NCBI GenBank assembly: GCA_937927725.1
Contig: CALBSE010000003.1
Span: 1-40,287 of the forward strand
Source of the DNA: an uncultured Actinomycetes bacterium
GTDB lineage: Bacteria; Actinomycetota; Acidimicrobiia; Acidimicrobiales; Acidimicrobilacustridaceae
Direction: 5' to 3'
DNA length: 40,287 nucleotides
The notes beneath the pieces are model-generated. The model did no database searches, was not told where the DNA came from, and was given only the letters and a program-made list of their open reading frames with translations. The first letter of the stretch is position 1. Each line of letters opens with the position of its first letter. This document shows, piece after piece, positions 14,415 through 23,362 of the stretch. The position numbers were made by a program, and so were the translations under genes.

Positions 14415-15392
14415 ATGAGCATCACTTTTGATGGAAACGAAAATCTGACTCTTCCGCTTCTGCGAGTGATCCGATCGGCAATTGATACGGGCGACGGTGG
14501 GACGACACAGCAGCGCGGCATGCTGAGCGACCTTGCTCGAATCATTTTCGGACTCGACTCTCTCGATGTCGACGGGTTGGAACCGATCACTCCGCCTGAA
14601 GCGGGCGAGGTGTTCACGTCGGTTGCGTTGCGCCGTCGTGTTCGCATGTTTCTCGTCCTCTTTATGTTGTGTCGTCATCCGCTTTCTGACGAACAACTCC
14701 AGCTCGTTGAAGACTTCGTTGACGCATTGGGCGGAGACGATGGCGATCCTGGCTTGGCCCAAGCGCGTGCAATGGTCGAAACCCAAATTCTTGAGATCAG
14801 CGATGATCTTTATCGAGCGTGGGGCGAGGCCGTCGATGTAACCGCCGAGCGGTCATTGCGAGACGAATATCGGGCGACCGAAGTTGCGGCTCCGGAGTTA
14901 GTGGCGCGCGTTGCTGCGTTTCGTGATTTACCTCGCGGCACTCTTGGTCGCGAATACGTGGAGTTCTACAAAGAGAACGGATTCGCGCTTCCTGGAGAAG
15001 AGCCTGGCGTGCCAGCATTCTTCGTTGCTCACGACATGTGTCATCTGATTGCCGGTTGTGGGCCGAAGGCGCAGGAGGAGATTGCTCTTGGTGCGTTCTT
15101 GCTCGGGGCCAAGGAAGATGACGATCACTGGGCGTACCTCCTTGGTGTGCTGGCGATCATGGAATACGGCTCGTTCGCTCCGCCTTCGTTCGAGGCGAAA
15201 ATCGGCACGCTTGCTCGCCCCGGAGCAACCGACGTGGTGTTCGACGCGTTGCTTCGTGGGCTGCAGTGTTACGTCGATCTTCTTGCTGTTGATCACTTGG
15301 CGATGGCACATCTTCCAATCGCTGATATCCGCCAGAGATTCAACATCTCCGCTCCCAAAACGCCGTTCCCGCTTATCGTCGAGTGTCAATAA
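14415..15392 (+). CDS. Coq4-like metalloprotein with extra N-terminal helical domain, paralogue 1
   Basis: 325 residues. The C-terminal half (about 165-325) carries Coq4 hallmarks: LPRGTLGREYVEFYKENGF (172-190), then His206-Asp207-x-x-His210 with Glu222 eleven residues later, the HDxxH-x11-E metal motif of Coq4. The N-terminal 110 residues are helical, with an acidic DTGDGG start and LSDEQLQLVEDFVDALGG, loosely like TerB-type helical domains. Eukaryotic COQ4 acts in ubiquinone synthesis (oxidative decarboxylation of the ring); Actinobacteria normally use menaquinone, so the substrate here is unknown. The open frame extends to 14349 but would enter the tRNA terminator; ATG 14415 is chosen. A close paralogue follows after 19 bases. 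Confidence 0.75.
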   Translation: MSITFDGNENLTLPLLRVIRSAIDTGDGGTTQQRGMLSDLARIIFGLDSLDVDGLEPITPPEAGEVFTSVALRRRVRMFLVLFMLCRHPLSDEQLQLVEDFVDALGGDDGDPGLAQARAMVETQILEISDDLYRAWGEAVDVTAERSLRDEYRATEVAAPELVARVAAFRDLPRGTLGREYVEFYKENGFALPGEEPGVPAFFVAHDMCHLIAGCGPKAQEEIALGAFLLGAKEDDDHWAYLLGVLAIMEYGSFAPPSFEAKIGTLARPGATDVVFDALLRGLQCYVDLLAVDHLAMAHLPIADIRQRFNISAPKTPFPLIVECQ

Positions 15393-15411
15393 GTCCGATC
15401 AGGAGAACAGC

Positions 15412-16404
15412 ATGACGGTCAGTTTGAACAACCGGAACGATCTCGTGGAGCCCGCGGCGAGATTGCTTCGTTCAGCAATCGATACCGGCGACGGCGGCAC
15501 AGAACCGCAACGTCAGTTTCTCGGACTCATTATTGATCGCATCTGGGAGCGTCCCGATCTCGATATCGACTCACTGCCACCGTTGACGCCCATCGAGGCC
15601 GCTTCGATGTTCGACGACGAAATCGCAAAACGTCGACTCCGAATGATGATGGTTCCGCTGGAGATGTTTCGGGCTCCGATGACTGACGAACAGGTGGCAC
15701 TCGTCGACGGTTTTGCACTTGCTCTTGGCGGCGACAACGAGGGCCTTCAGTTGATGCGCGAATTGATGAAGGGTGACACCGAGCGTGCACTTGAGCATCT
15801 CAACGCTGCTTGGGCACTTGGACGAGAGCAGATCAGTGATTCGACAATCCGGGCGCGCTACGAAGAGATGGATACCAAAATCGAGGATCCCGAACTTGCG
15901 GCAGAGATGCGCAGACTTCGTGAACTGCCGAGAGGTTCTCTCGGGCGCGAGTACATCGAGTTCTACATCGCAAATGACTTCAACATCCCTGGCGAAGGTG
16001 TGCCAAACCCTGCGTTCTTTGTTGCTCATGACATGAGCCATCTCATCGCAGGTTTTGGGCCAAGTGCCCCAGAAGAGCTTGCGCTCTCTGCTTTTCAGAT
16101 CGGCATGAAGGACAACGATGCCCATTGGATGCAGTTTCTCGTCGGCCTGAGCGCCTACGAGATTGGCATCTTGGGTGGCGAAGACTTCGAAGCAAAGACG
16201 TCGCTCTTCGCCCGCGAGGGTGCGATGGAACTCGTGCTTGAGGCATTCGTCCGTGGCGCACAATGCACGGCGAATTACAACGAGGCCCCGCTTCTCGAAA
16301 TGGCGCATCGCTCAATACGGGAACTTCGGGAAGAGTTTGGCGTTCAGCCCCCGGCGGTTCCGTTTCCCGCCATTACCGAAGTCAACGAACCCCCAACGCG
16401 TTGA
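15412..16404 (+). CDS. Coq4-like metalloprotein with extra N-terminal helical domain, paralogue 2
   Basis: 330 residues, aligned to paralogue 1 over its whole length with the same numbering of key sites: shared RSAIDTGDGGT (20-30), LPRGSLGREYIEFY (172-185) and FFVAHDMSHLIAGFGP (202-217), with His206, Asp207, His210 and Glu222 all kept. Clear AGGAGA lies 6 nt before the ATG at 15412. The two genes are a tandem duplication with a short gap and must be cotranscribed. The pair may form a heterodimer, as duplicated subunits often do (inference). It ends 43 bp before ilvD, which has its own candidate promoter. No quinone or prenyl genes are nearby. Confidence 0.75.
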   Translation: MTVSLNNRNDLVEPAARLLRSAIDTGDGGTEPQRQFLGLIIDRIWERPDLDIDSLPPLTPIEAASMFDDEIAKRRLRMMMVPLEMFRAPMTDEQVALVDGFALALGGDNEGLQLMRELMKGDTERALEHLNAAWALGREQISDSTIRARYEEMDTKIEDPELAAEMRRLRELPRGSLGREYIEFYIANDFNIPGEGVPNPAFFVAHDMSHLIAGFGPSAPEELALSAFQIGMKDNDAHWMQFLVGLSAYEIGILGGEDFEAKTSLFAREGAMELVLEAFVRGAQCTANYNEAPLLEMAHRSIRELREEFGVQPPAVPFPAITEVNEPPTR

Positions 16405-16434
16405 ACTGACTCCGCTTTCTGCGGTTGCGGGAAC

Positions 16435-16440
16435 TAGCGT
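16435..16440 (+). promoter_or_regulatory. Candidate -10 box for leaderless ilvD
   Basis: TAGCGT, 7 nt before the ATG at 16448, without a ribosome site. An in-frame GTG at 16439 overlaps the box, so ATG 16448 is the better start. Confidence 0.4.
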
Positions 16441-16447
16441 GGGCGCT

Positions 16448-18304
16448 ATGCCGACCTATCGTTCACGTACCACCACCCACGGCCGAAACATGGCCGGAGC
16501 TCGAGCCCTTTGGCGCGCCACGGGCATGACCGACGGTGATTTCGACAAGCCGATCATCGCTATCGCGAATTCGTTTACGCAATTCGTGCCCGGTCACGTG
16601 CATCTCAAAGACATGGGTCAACTTGTGGCGCGAGAAATCGAAGCCTCAGGTGGCGTTGCAAAAGAGTTCAACACGATCGCCGTAGACGACGGCATCGCAA
16701 TGGGTCACGGCGGCATGCTCTACAGCCTTCCCAGTCGTGACCTCATCGCCGACTCTGTCGAATACATGGTCAACGCGCATTGCGCCGATGCGCTCGTTTG
16801 TATTTCAAACTGCGACAAGATCACTCCAGGCATGCTGATGGCGGCGCTTCGTTTGAACATCCCAGTGGTTTTCGTTTCTGGCGGACCAATGGAAGCGGGA
16901 AAGACACGTCTTGCGGGTTCCGAAGTCAAGGTCGACCTCATCTCAGCAATGCAGAAAGCTGGCGATCGCAACGTCAGCGACGAAGACGTTGAACAAGTCG
17001 AACGTTCGGCATGTCCCACGTGCGGTTCATGTTCAGGCATGTTCACCGCAAACTCCATGAACTGTCTGACCGAAGCACTTGGGCTTTCGCTTCCGGGTAA
17101 CGGAACGTTGCTGGCGACCCATGCTGATCGCGAACAATTGTTCCTGCAGGCCGGTCGGACTGTTGTTGATCTTGCGAAGCGCTACTACGAGAAGGACGAC
17201 GAATCTGTTCTTCCGCGGGTGATTGCTAACAAGACGGCCTTTGAAAACGCCATGGCGCTCGATATTGCAATGGGTGGCAGTACCAACACTGTTCTGCACA
17301 TTCTCGCTGCGGCCCACGAGGGTGAAATCGATTTCACGATGGCTGATATCGACGCCCTCAGCCGTCGCTTGCCAAATATTTGCAAGGTTGCACCTTCTAC
17401 CGACAAGTACCACGTTGAAGATGTGCACCGTGCGGGTGGTATCCCGGCGATTCTTGGCGAACTAGAGCGCGCCGGACTTATCGACGCGACGGCACCAACG
17501 GTTCACAGCGCGTCGTTGCTTGATTCGCTGAACCAGTGGGACATCAAGCGCGATACATGCACAGCCGAAGCACGTCACTTCTGGAGCGCCGGTCCGGCTG
17601 GTATCCCAACGCAGGTTGCATTTAGTCAGGACACACGTTGGCCATCGCTCGACGAGGATCGCGAAAACGGGTGCATCCGTTCGGTTGAGCACGCGTATTC
17701 AACCGAAGGCGGACTTGCCGTTCTCTTCGGCAATCTCGCTGCCGACGGTTGCATCGTGAAAACCGCTGGTGTCGACGAATCGATCTTCAAGTTCACGGGC
17801 ACCGCTCGCGTCTACGAAAGCCAAGACGCCGCGGTTGAAGGCATCCTCAGCGAAGAAGTCGTTGCTGGTGAAGTCGTCATCGTTCGCTACGAAGGTCCAA
17901 AGGGTGGGCCAGGCATGCAAGAGATGCTCTACCCGACGACGTACATCAAGAGCCGCGGTCTCGGTGAGAAGTGCGCACTCCTCACCGACGGTCGTTTCTC
18001 TGGTGGTACCGCCGGCCTTTCGATTGGGCACGTTTCGCCAGAAGCGGCGGAAGGTGGCTTGATCGGACTCGTTCGCACCGGCGACACCATCAGTATCGAC
18101 ATCCCCGCACGATCAATCACGCTCGAGGTGTCACAGGCGGAACTCGCAGATCGTCATGCCCACGAAATTGCCCGCGGGGATGACGCCTGGACTCCCACGA
18201 ATCGTGACCGAGAGGTGTCGCTCGCTCTGCAGGCGTATGCAGCTATGACGACATCGGCGTCACGTGGAGCAGTTCGCGATCTTTCTCAGCTTCGGCGCCA
18301 CTAG
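16448..18304 (+). CDS. ilvD: Dihydroxy-acid dehydratase
   Basis: 618 residues, the usual length for IlvD (616 in E. coli). The iron-sulfur enzyme dehydrates 2,3-dihydroxyisovalerate and its homologue in valine, leucine and isoleucine synthesis. Seen motifs: the N-terminal MPTYRSRTTTHGRNMAGAR, CISNCDKITPGMLMA, CPTCGSCSGMFTANSMNC with cluster cysteines, IAMGGSTNTVLH, and near the end LTDGRFSGGTAGLSIGH. The longer open frame, which starts inside the Coq4-like gene (16163), is rejected because homologues begin near MPTYRS. It converges on the acyl-CoA synthetase gene with 13 bases between and no clear hairpin. No other branched-chain genes are in the window. Confidence 0.97.
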   Translation: MPTYRSRTTTHGRNMAGARALWRATGMTDGDFDKPIIAIANSFTQFVPGHVHLKDMGQLVAREIEASGGVAKEFNTIAVDDGIAMGHGGMLYSLPSRDLIADSVEYMVNAHCADALVCISNCDKITPGMLMAALRLNIPVVFVSGGPMEAGKTRLAGSEVKVDLISAMQKAGDRNVSDEDVEQVERSACPTCGSCSGMFTANSMNCLTEALGLSLPGNGTLLATHADREQLFLQAGRTVVDLAKRYYEKDDESVLPRVIANKTAFENAMALDIAMGGSTNTVLHILAAAHEGEIDFTMADIDALSRRLPNICKVAPSTDKYHVEDVHRAGGIPAILGELERAGLIDATAPTVHSASLLDSLNQWDIKRDTCTAEARHFWSAGPAGIPTQVAFSQDTRWPSLDEDRENGCIRSVEHAYSTEGGLAVLFGNLAADGCIVKTAGVDESIFKFTGTARVYESQDAAVEGILSEEVVAGEVVIVRYEGPKGGPGMQEMLYPTTYIKSRGLGEKCALLTDGRFSGGTAGLSIGHVSPEAAEGGLIGLVRTGDTISIDIPARSITLEVSQAELADRHAHEIARGDDAWTPTNRDREVSLALQAYAAMTTSASRGAVRDLSQLRRH

Positions 18305-18317
18305 AGCAGAGCGCGGT

Positions 18318-19850
18318 TCACGTTCGACTGAATTGCTGAACGAGGCGCGTTCGATACAACTTCCCGGCATCGCTGCGGGGGAGTTCGTCGACGATGAACA
18401 CTCGCTTTGGTGTGAGCTGTGAACCGACGACTTCTCGGCAGTAGTCTATTGTTGAGTTGATCATCGCTTCGGTGTTAGAGGCTTCAGGAATCACGATCGC
18501 TGCGGCAACGATTTCGCCGAGGTCGTCATCTGGGAGGCCAAACGCGGCACCGTCGATGACCCCTGGCGCTGCAGCGAGGGCTTCGTCGATCCGGGCCGGA
18601 TAGATGTTCACACCACCGCTATTGATGCACTCGGCGGTTCGGCCTGAAAGATAGAGAAAGCCGTCAGCATCGACATGGCCGCGATCGCCGACGGTGTACC
18701 ACTCGCCGCTGTCGTCGTATGTCGTCGCAGTCTTTTCTGGATCGCCGTGATAGCGGAACTTTGACGCACTGAAGAACCACACTGTGCCGATTTCGTCGGC
18801 GTCTGCGGTTGTGCGGTCGTCACGACGAATGCGAATGCGTTCTGGGTCAACGCGTCCCACGCTTCCCGGGTGTGCCAGCCACTCCTGCGGAGTGATCCAG
18901 GTTCCAGGGCCTTCACTTGCGGCGTAGATCTCGTGGATGACAGGACCGAACCAATCGAACATGGAGCGTTTCGTGGCCACGGTGCATGGGCCAGCACCGT
19001 GCAGAACGAATCGAAGTGAGGAAACGTTGAATGATTCACGATCGGGAACTGCGAGCATGCGACTGAACATGGTCGGAACGAAAAACGCGTGAGTAACCGA
19101 AAGATCGTCGATGAGTTCGAGCGCTCGACGCGGCTCGAATCGATCCATGAGTACAACGGTGACGCCAGCGCCCAGAGGCCATTCCAAACACAATCTACTC
19201 GGGCCCGAGTGGTAGAGCGGAGCAGTGCACAGCATCGAGTCGCCGTTGTCGCCGTCCATTCCAAACATGGCGACCATTGCGGTTCCCGCAGCAGCCGCAG
19301 AGGCCGACGGCTGAGGGTCGTGACGCACGCCTTTCGGCCGACCGGTCGTGCCTGAGGTGTAGATCATCTGTGTGCCACGAGGACGTTCCGGTGCGAGCGA
19401 CGAAGACGACGTGAGCACGTCGTCCCAAGTATCAAATCCACTGATCGATCCACCAATTGCAATCCGGAGCACGAGCGAATCCGCGGCACCTTGGGCCTGA
19501 GGAGAAAACACTGACTCCGCAACGAGCGCTTTGGCGCCTGAATCTTCGAGCACGTACGTGACGTCGTCTGCTTCCAGGTGCCAATTCACTGGAAGCAATG
19601 TGACCCCCGCTCGCAGTGCGGCCTCATAGGTAATCATCCATTCCGGACGGTTACGACAAAGCAGCGCAACGACATCACCGGTTTCCAAGCCAGCGGCAGC
19701 GAAGACCGACGCCAATGCATCGACATCATGTTCGAGTTGCCCGAATGTCGTTATGGCACCGTCGGCGGCGATAATCGCAGCGCGATTGGGATCGCGTTCG
19801 GCGTACGCGGCGATTTCTCTACCGATGCTGTGAAGTGTCTCGTCGATCAC
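18318..19850 (-). CDS. AMP-dependent acyl-CoA synthetase
   Basis: 510 residues from the GTG at 19850, which has AAGGA 5 nt upstream; an ATG at 19919 would add 23 atypical residues. ANL-superfamily enzyme that activates a carboxylic acid with ATP and ligates CoA. Core motifs: MIYTSGTTGRPKGVRHD (ATP loop), YHSGPSR, YAASEGPG, WYTVGDRGHVDADGFLYLSGR and NSGGVNIYPARIDEAL; the last catalytic Lys lies in ELPRSDAGKLYRTRL. The hinge region reads GRTAECINSGG where many relatives have GRTKDMI, so the hinge is slightly divergent. Substrate is likely a fatty or aromatic acid but cannot be told. Divergent from the FMN oxidoreductase gene. Confidence 0.9.
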   Translation of the reverse strand: MIDETLHSIGREIAAYAERDPNRAAIIAADGAITTFGQLEHDVDALASVFAAAGLETGDVVALLCRNRPEWMITYEAALRAGVTLLPVNWHLEADDVTYVLEDSGAKALVAESVFSPQAQGAADSLVLRIAIGGSISGFDTWDDVLTSSSSLAPERPRGTQMIYTSGTTGRPKGVRHDPQPSASAAAAGTAMVAMFGMDGDNGDSMLCTAPLYHSGPSRLCLEWPLGAGVTVVLMDRFEPRRALELIDDLSVTHAFFVPTMFSRMLAVPDRESFNVSSLRFVLHGAGPCTVATKRSMFDWFGPVIHEIYAASEGPGTWITPQEWLAHPGSVGRVDPERIRIRRDDRTTADADEIGTVWFFSASKFRYHGDPEKTATTYDDSGEWYTVGDRGHVDADGFLYLSGRTAECINSGGVNIYPARIDEALAAAPGVIDGAAFGLPDDDLGEIVAAAIVIPEASNTEAMINSTIDYCREVVGSQLTPKRVFIVDELPRSDAGKLYRTRLVQQFSRT

Positions 19851-19973
19851 GACAGTCCTTGGTTGATCAGAGTTAGAGCGCGGACATGAGTGATCGTAGG
19901 CGTACGGGATCGAACCCATGTGGGAGTTGACTGGATCCTCAGTAATGTCTCCGCCTGTGAAGGGGTTGAGATT

Positions 19974-21203
19974 GTGGGCGCACTAAATCAGCGACGTGAG
20001 ACTCTTCGGTCGGTTCTTCAACTCAAGCCGTTCGAACTGAATCGGGTACGCCGTCGGCTCGCTCGAGCAGCGAGCGTTGCGGATATGCGCCGTATCGCCA
20101 AGCGTCGGCTGCCGCGCGGAGTCTTCGATTACATCGATGGCGGTGCCGAAGATGAGCGCACACTTCATGCCAACAGCGACGCTTTCGCAAAGGTGACATT
20201 CCGCCCCCGTGTGTTGCGAGGTGTCTCCGACATTGATGTCTCCGGTCAAATCTTGGGAGAGCCAACGGGATTTCCGTTCGTCATGGCGCCAACCGGCTTT
20301 ACGAGGATCGCTGATCCTCAAGGTGAACTGGCGGTGGCCCGAGCTGCGCAACGGGCAGGAGTTCCCTACACACTTTCGACACTCGGCACTCGCTCGATTG
20401 AAGAAGTCCGATCAGCTGCGCCAGACGCACGGTTGTGGTTTCAGGTCTATGCATGGCGAGATCGTTCCCTTGTGGCGGACATGGTTCGGCGAGCGGCTGC
20501 ATCGGAGTTCGAAGCACTCGTGCTCACCGTCGACACCGCAGTCTTTGGTCGTCGGGAACGTGACTTGCGCCGTGGATTTTCGTTACCTCCGAAAATTGGA
20601 CCAGGAACGTTTGTAGATGGGCTCTTGCATCCGGAGTGGACAATCTCATTCCTTCGATCAGAACCAATTCGGTTTGCGAATGTTGTTGGTGCCGGTGTTG
20701 GAGACGGTTCCTCGCCGGTTGATCTTGCCGGCTATATCAACTCGCAATTCGAGTCAGGATTGTCGTGGGCTGACGTCGAATGGCTTCGATCGCTGTGGTC
20801 AGGTCCAATCATCATCAAAGGAATTCAATCCGTCGACGATGCTCGAATCGCCGCCGACGTGGGAATCGAGGCAATCGCGCTTTCGAATCATGGTGGGCGC
20901 CAATTGGACGATTCGCCAGCAATTTTTGATCTCGTCGCTCCCGTCGCGGACGCAGTTGCGGGGAAGCTTGAGATCATCTGCGACGGGGGAGTGCGTCGCG
21001 GTAGTGACATCGTGAAAGCGGTGGCGGCAGGAGCGACCGCGTGCATGGGTGGCCGCGCATATCTCTACGCCCTCGGCGCGGCCGGTGAAGCAGGTGTCGA
21101 CCAGTTGCTTGCGACCTGGAGCGAAGACATCCGTCGAACCCTTGCCCTTCTGGGCGTCTCGGCAATCAGCGACCTCGACCGCAATATTCTTGGCCCGCTT
21201 TGA
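19974..21203 (+). CDS. FMN-dependent alpha-hydroxy acid oxidoreductase (LldD/glycolate oxidase family)
   Basis: 409 residues from the GTG at 19974, preceded by AAGGGG; the frame is open back to 19890, but the added residues look non-coding. The FMN barrel has RRLPRGVFDYIDGGAEDE near the N-terminus, FPFVMAPTGFTRI, LTVDTAVFGRRERD, the active-site His and Arg in SNHGGRQLDD, and DGGVRRGSDIVKA for the phosphate loop. Family members oxidise L-lactate, glycolate, mandelate or longer 2-hydroxy acids. The divergent acyl-CoA synthetase and the nearby thiolase suggest an organic-acid catabolic setting, but this is weak evidence. Confidence 0.9.
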   Translation: MGALNQRRETLRSVLQLKPFELNRVRRRLARAASVADMRRIAKRRLPRGVFDYIDGGAEDERTLHANSDAFAKVTFRPRVLRGVSDIDVSGQILGEPTGFPFVMAPTGFTRIADPQGELAVARAAQRAGVPYTLSTLGTRSIEEVRSAAPDARLWFQVYAWRDRSLVADMVRRAAASEFEALVLTVDTAVFGRRERDLRRGFSLPPKIGPGTFVDGLLHPEWTISFLRSEPIRFANVVGAGVGDGSSPVDLAGYINSQFESGLSWADVEWLRSLWSGPIIIKGIQSVDDARIAADVGIEAIALSNHGGRQLDDSPAIFDLVAPVADAVAGKLEIICDGGVRRGSDIVKAVAAGATACMGGRAYLYALGAAGEAGVDQLLATWSEDIRRTLALLGVSAISDLDRNILGPL

Positions 21204-21228
21204 ACACGTGAGTGCGGAGGAAAACAAC

Positions 21229-21254
21229 AAAGACCCCGCCGAAGCGGGGCCTTT
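21229..21254. terminator. Bidirectional terminator between FMN oxidoreductase and thiolase genes
   Basis: CCCCGC (21234-21239) pairs with GCGGGG (21244-21249) around CGAA, extended after one mismatch by AAAG/CTTT. It lies between two convergent genes. Confidence 0.8.
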
Positions 21255-21275
21255 GCACTGCAGAAGTGACGATGA

Positions 21276-22502
21276 TCAGGCGAGACGCTCAATGATCATG
21301 GCCATGCCCTGGCCGCCACCGATGCACATGGACTCCATGCCGATGGTGCCGCCAGTGTCTTCAAGTCCGTTGAGCAGCGTGGCCATGATGCGGGCGCCGG
21401 TCATGCCGAAGGGGTGACCCAGGGCGATTGCGCCGCCGTTCACGTTGAGCTTGTCCCAGCTGATGCCGAGGTGCTTGGCCGACGGAACGACCTGTGCGGC
21501 AAAGGCCTCGTTGATTTCAACGAGGTCGATGTCATTGATGCTGAGTCCGGCGCGAGCCATGGCCTGACGGCATGCCTCGACCGGGCCGAGGCCCATGATC
21601 TCGGGATCAATGGCGCTCACGCCCGAGGAGATGATGCGGGCGATTGGGGTGAGGCCGAGTTCCTTGGCCTTGGTGTCGCTCATGACGATGACAGCAGCAG
21701 CGCCATCGTTGAGCGGGCAGGCATTGCCGGCAGTGACGGTTCCGTCGGGACGGAATACGGGCTTGAGTTCGGCAAGTTTCTCTTTGGTGGTTCCGGCGCG
21801 GATGCCGTCGTCCTGGGTTACGACAATTGCGTTGCCGTCAGCGTCGACCGTGTGGATCGGCGTGATCTCACGCTCGAAGAAGCCACGCTCAAGTGCAGCG
21901 GTTGCACGCTGCTGCGACTGTGCAGCGAACTCGTCCTGCTCTTCGCGTGAGACGTTTTCGAACTGGGCGACATTCTCGGCGGTCTGACCCATGCCGAGGT
22001 AGTAGTCAGAGATGCCACCTTCGAAGGCGGTCCAGACGGGAGCGCCGCCGGTCGCACGCTCAGCGGTGCGGGCTTCAGCCGCAGCCATACGTGGGTTATG
22101 CGTGCCGGGAAGGCCGTCGGACATGCCGAGGCCGAACTGGCTCACGGTTTCAACGCCAGCGGAAATGAAAATGTCGCCTTCGCCGGCCTTGATTGCGTGA
22201 GCGGCCATACGAATGGTCTGCAGTGATGACGAGCAGTAACGGTTGACGGTGACGCCGGGAATGTGGCCCATGCCAGCGAGTTCCGAAACAACGCGAGCGA
22301 TGTTGTAGCCCTGCGCACCTGCAGGCTGCGCGCAGCCAAGCATGATGTCTTCGACGAGGGTCGGATCAAGTGACGGGACCTTGTCGAGTGCGGCGCGGAT
22401 GATCGTCGCAGCGAGGTCGTCAGGACGAACCTGTGTGAGTGAACCCTTGTGGGCACGACCAATTGGTGAACGGGCGGTCGAAACGATGACTGCTTCGGGC
22501 AT
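21276..22502 (-). CDS. Thiolase family acetyl-CoA acyltransferase
   Basis: 408 residues from the ATG at 22502, with GGAG 5 nt upstream. Thiolases cleave 3-ketoacyl-CoA in beta-oxidation or condense acetyl-CoA. The nucleophilic Cys90 lies in VTVNRYCSSSLQTIRMAA; NEAFAAQ and ALGHPFGMTGAR hold the catalytic Asn/His region, and CIGGGQGMAMI the second Cys. The N-terminus VIVSTARSPIGRAHKGS is typical. The NRYCSSSL form is common in FadA/FadI-like degradative thiolases, and the enoyl-CoA hydratase at 35407 and the acyl-CoA synthetase at 18318 would fit, though they are not linked. A small hairpin lies in its leader (22525-22542). Confidence 0.93.
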   Translation of the reverse strand: MPEAVIVSTARSPIGRAHKGSLTQVRPDDLAATIIRAALDKVPSLDPTLVEDIMLGCAQPAGAQGYNIARVVSELAGMGHIPGVTVNRYCSSSLQTIRMAAHAIKAGEGDIFISAGVETVSQFGLGMSDGLPGTHNPRMAAAEARTAERATGGAPVWTAFEGGISDYYLGMGQTAENVAQFENVSREEQDEFAAQSQQRATAALERGFFEREITPIHTVDADGNAIVVTQDDGIRAGTTKEKLAELKPVFRPDGTVTAGNACPLNDGAAAVIVMSDTKAKELGLTPIARIISSGVSAIDPEIMGLGPVEACRQAMARAGLSINDIDLVEINEAFAAQVVPSAKHLGISWDKLNVNGGAIALGHPFGMTGARIMATLLNGLEDTGGTIGMESMCIGGGQGMAMIIERLA

Positions 22503-22524
22503 GACGGCTCCTTGATGCACGGAA

Positions 22525-22542
22525 CGCCGGAAGGCTCCGGCG
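22525..22542 (-). other. Small hairpin in the leader of the thiolase gene
   Basis: CGCCGGA and TCCGGCG pair perfectly around AGGC, 23 bp upstream of the start codon. Function is unknown; it may shape the mRNA leader. Confidence 0.4.
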
Positions 22543-22716
22543 GGCGGGGCCTGAACGGGCCCTAGGTCGGAATTGTCTATCGCAAGGAACCTACTGTGCG
22601 GTAACTATCGGCCGAGAAGGCGTGCGGGAGGCGGAAGTGTGGGGTAGAACCGTCCTCACCCGTCTCCCCGAACGGCCACGATCGCTGTCTGCGGTCGAAG
22701 GGCCGAGGTGAACCCA

Positions 22717-23337
22717 ATGGCACTTGATCTCCGCACCCTCCTTGATCCCAACACGACTGCTGTCGTCACATCTGAGTGTCAGAACGGGGTGCTTGGCCCT
22801 GAAACCTCATTGCCGGAGTTGGCCGCGGCGGCCCGTGTTCACGCCATTCCGAATGGGGCTCGCCTGTTGCACGCGGCCCGGGTTGCTGGCGTCCAGGTTG
22901 TGCATGCAGTTTTCTGGCGTCGTCCCGATTATCGCGGCGGCAACACAAACGGCCGATTGTTCGTCGCAATGCAGAAGCACGGAGCTGTTGCGATGGAGCC
23001 CGGTAGTCATCTGGCGATGCCAATTGAAGAGTTCAGTCATTCTCCGAACGACATGATCTTGGGCCGCTACCACGGTCTCGATCCCATGGGCGGAACCGAT
23101 CTCGACCCAGTGCTCCGAAATCTCGGGGTCAAGACGGTTGTCGTTGTCGGAGTGTCGGTCAATGTTGCGCTGCTTGGGCTCTCGATTGGTTTGGTGAACA
23201 ACGGCTATCAGGTCGTGGTGCCGCGTGACGCCGTGGCTGGAATACCTGCGGACTATTCCGAAACCCTTCTCGACAACACCTACCAAATGATTTCAACGGT
23301 TGTTACCACCGACGACGTCATCAACGCATGGGCCTGA
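22717..23337 (+). CDS. Isochorismatase-like (cysteine hydrolase fold) protein without the usual catalytic Cys
   Basis: 206 residues from the ATG at 22717 (GAGGTG 6 nt upstream; a GTG at 22708 is the alternative). It has the isochorismatase-like alpha/beta fold: TAVVTSECQNGVLG at the N-terminus, RYHGLDPMGGTDLDPVLRNLGV in the middle and GYQVVVPRDAVAGIPADY near the end. In typical members the helix after the glycine-valine turn carries the nucleophilic Cys; here the segment reads VVGVSVNVALLGLSIG with no Cys, and the first strand ends in Ser-Glu-Cys rather than Asp-x-Gln. It is therefore probably not a standard amidase. A TetR gene follows after 25 bp. A possible -10 (TAGAAC, 22644) would give a leader of about 60 nt. 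Confidence 0.8.
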   Translation: MALDLRTLLDPNTTAVVTSECQNGVLGPETSLPELAAAARVHAIPNGARLLHAARVAGVQVVHAVFWRRPDYRGGNTNGRLFVAMQKHGAVAMEPGSHLAMPIEEFSHSPNDMILGRYHGLDPMGGTDLDPVLRNLGVKTVVVVGVSVNVALLGLSIGLVNNGYQVVVPRDAVAGIPADYSETLLDNTYQMISTVVTTDDVINAWA

Positions 23338-23362
23338 AGGTCAAGATGTCGAAGAGACCACA

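Noticed and set aside
15571..16308. 245-residue minus-strand ORF opposite the second Coq4-like gene
   Set aside because: No domain, no start signal, and the plus-strand gene has a conserved metal motif and a paralogue.
14249..16404. tRNA-Ala as an attachment site of an island carrying the Coq4-like genes
   Set aside because: No integrase gene and no repeat of the tRNA 3' end was seen downstream within the window.
16163..16447. N-terminal extension of ilvD into the Coq4-like gene
   Set aside because: IlvD homologues start near MPTYRS at 16448, and the extension overlaps a real gene in another frame.
19906..19917. GGGTTCGATCCC on the minus strand, like a tRNA T arm
   Set aside because: No acceptor, D or anticodon arm can be folded around it, and with a 7-base T loop the stem has only two good pairs.
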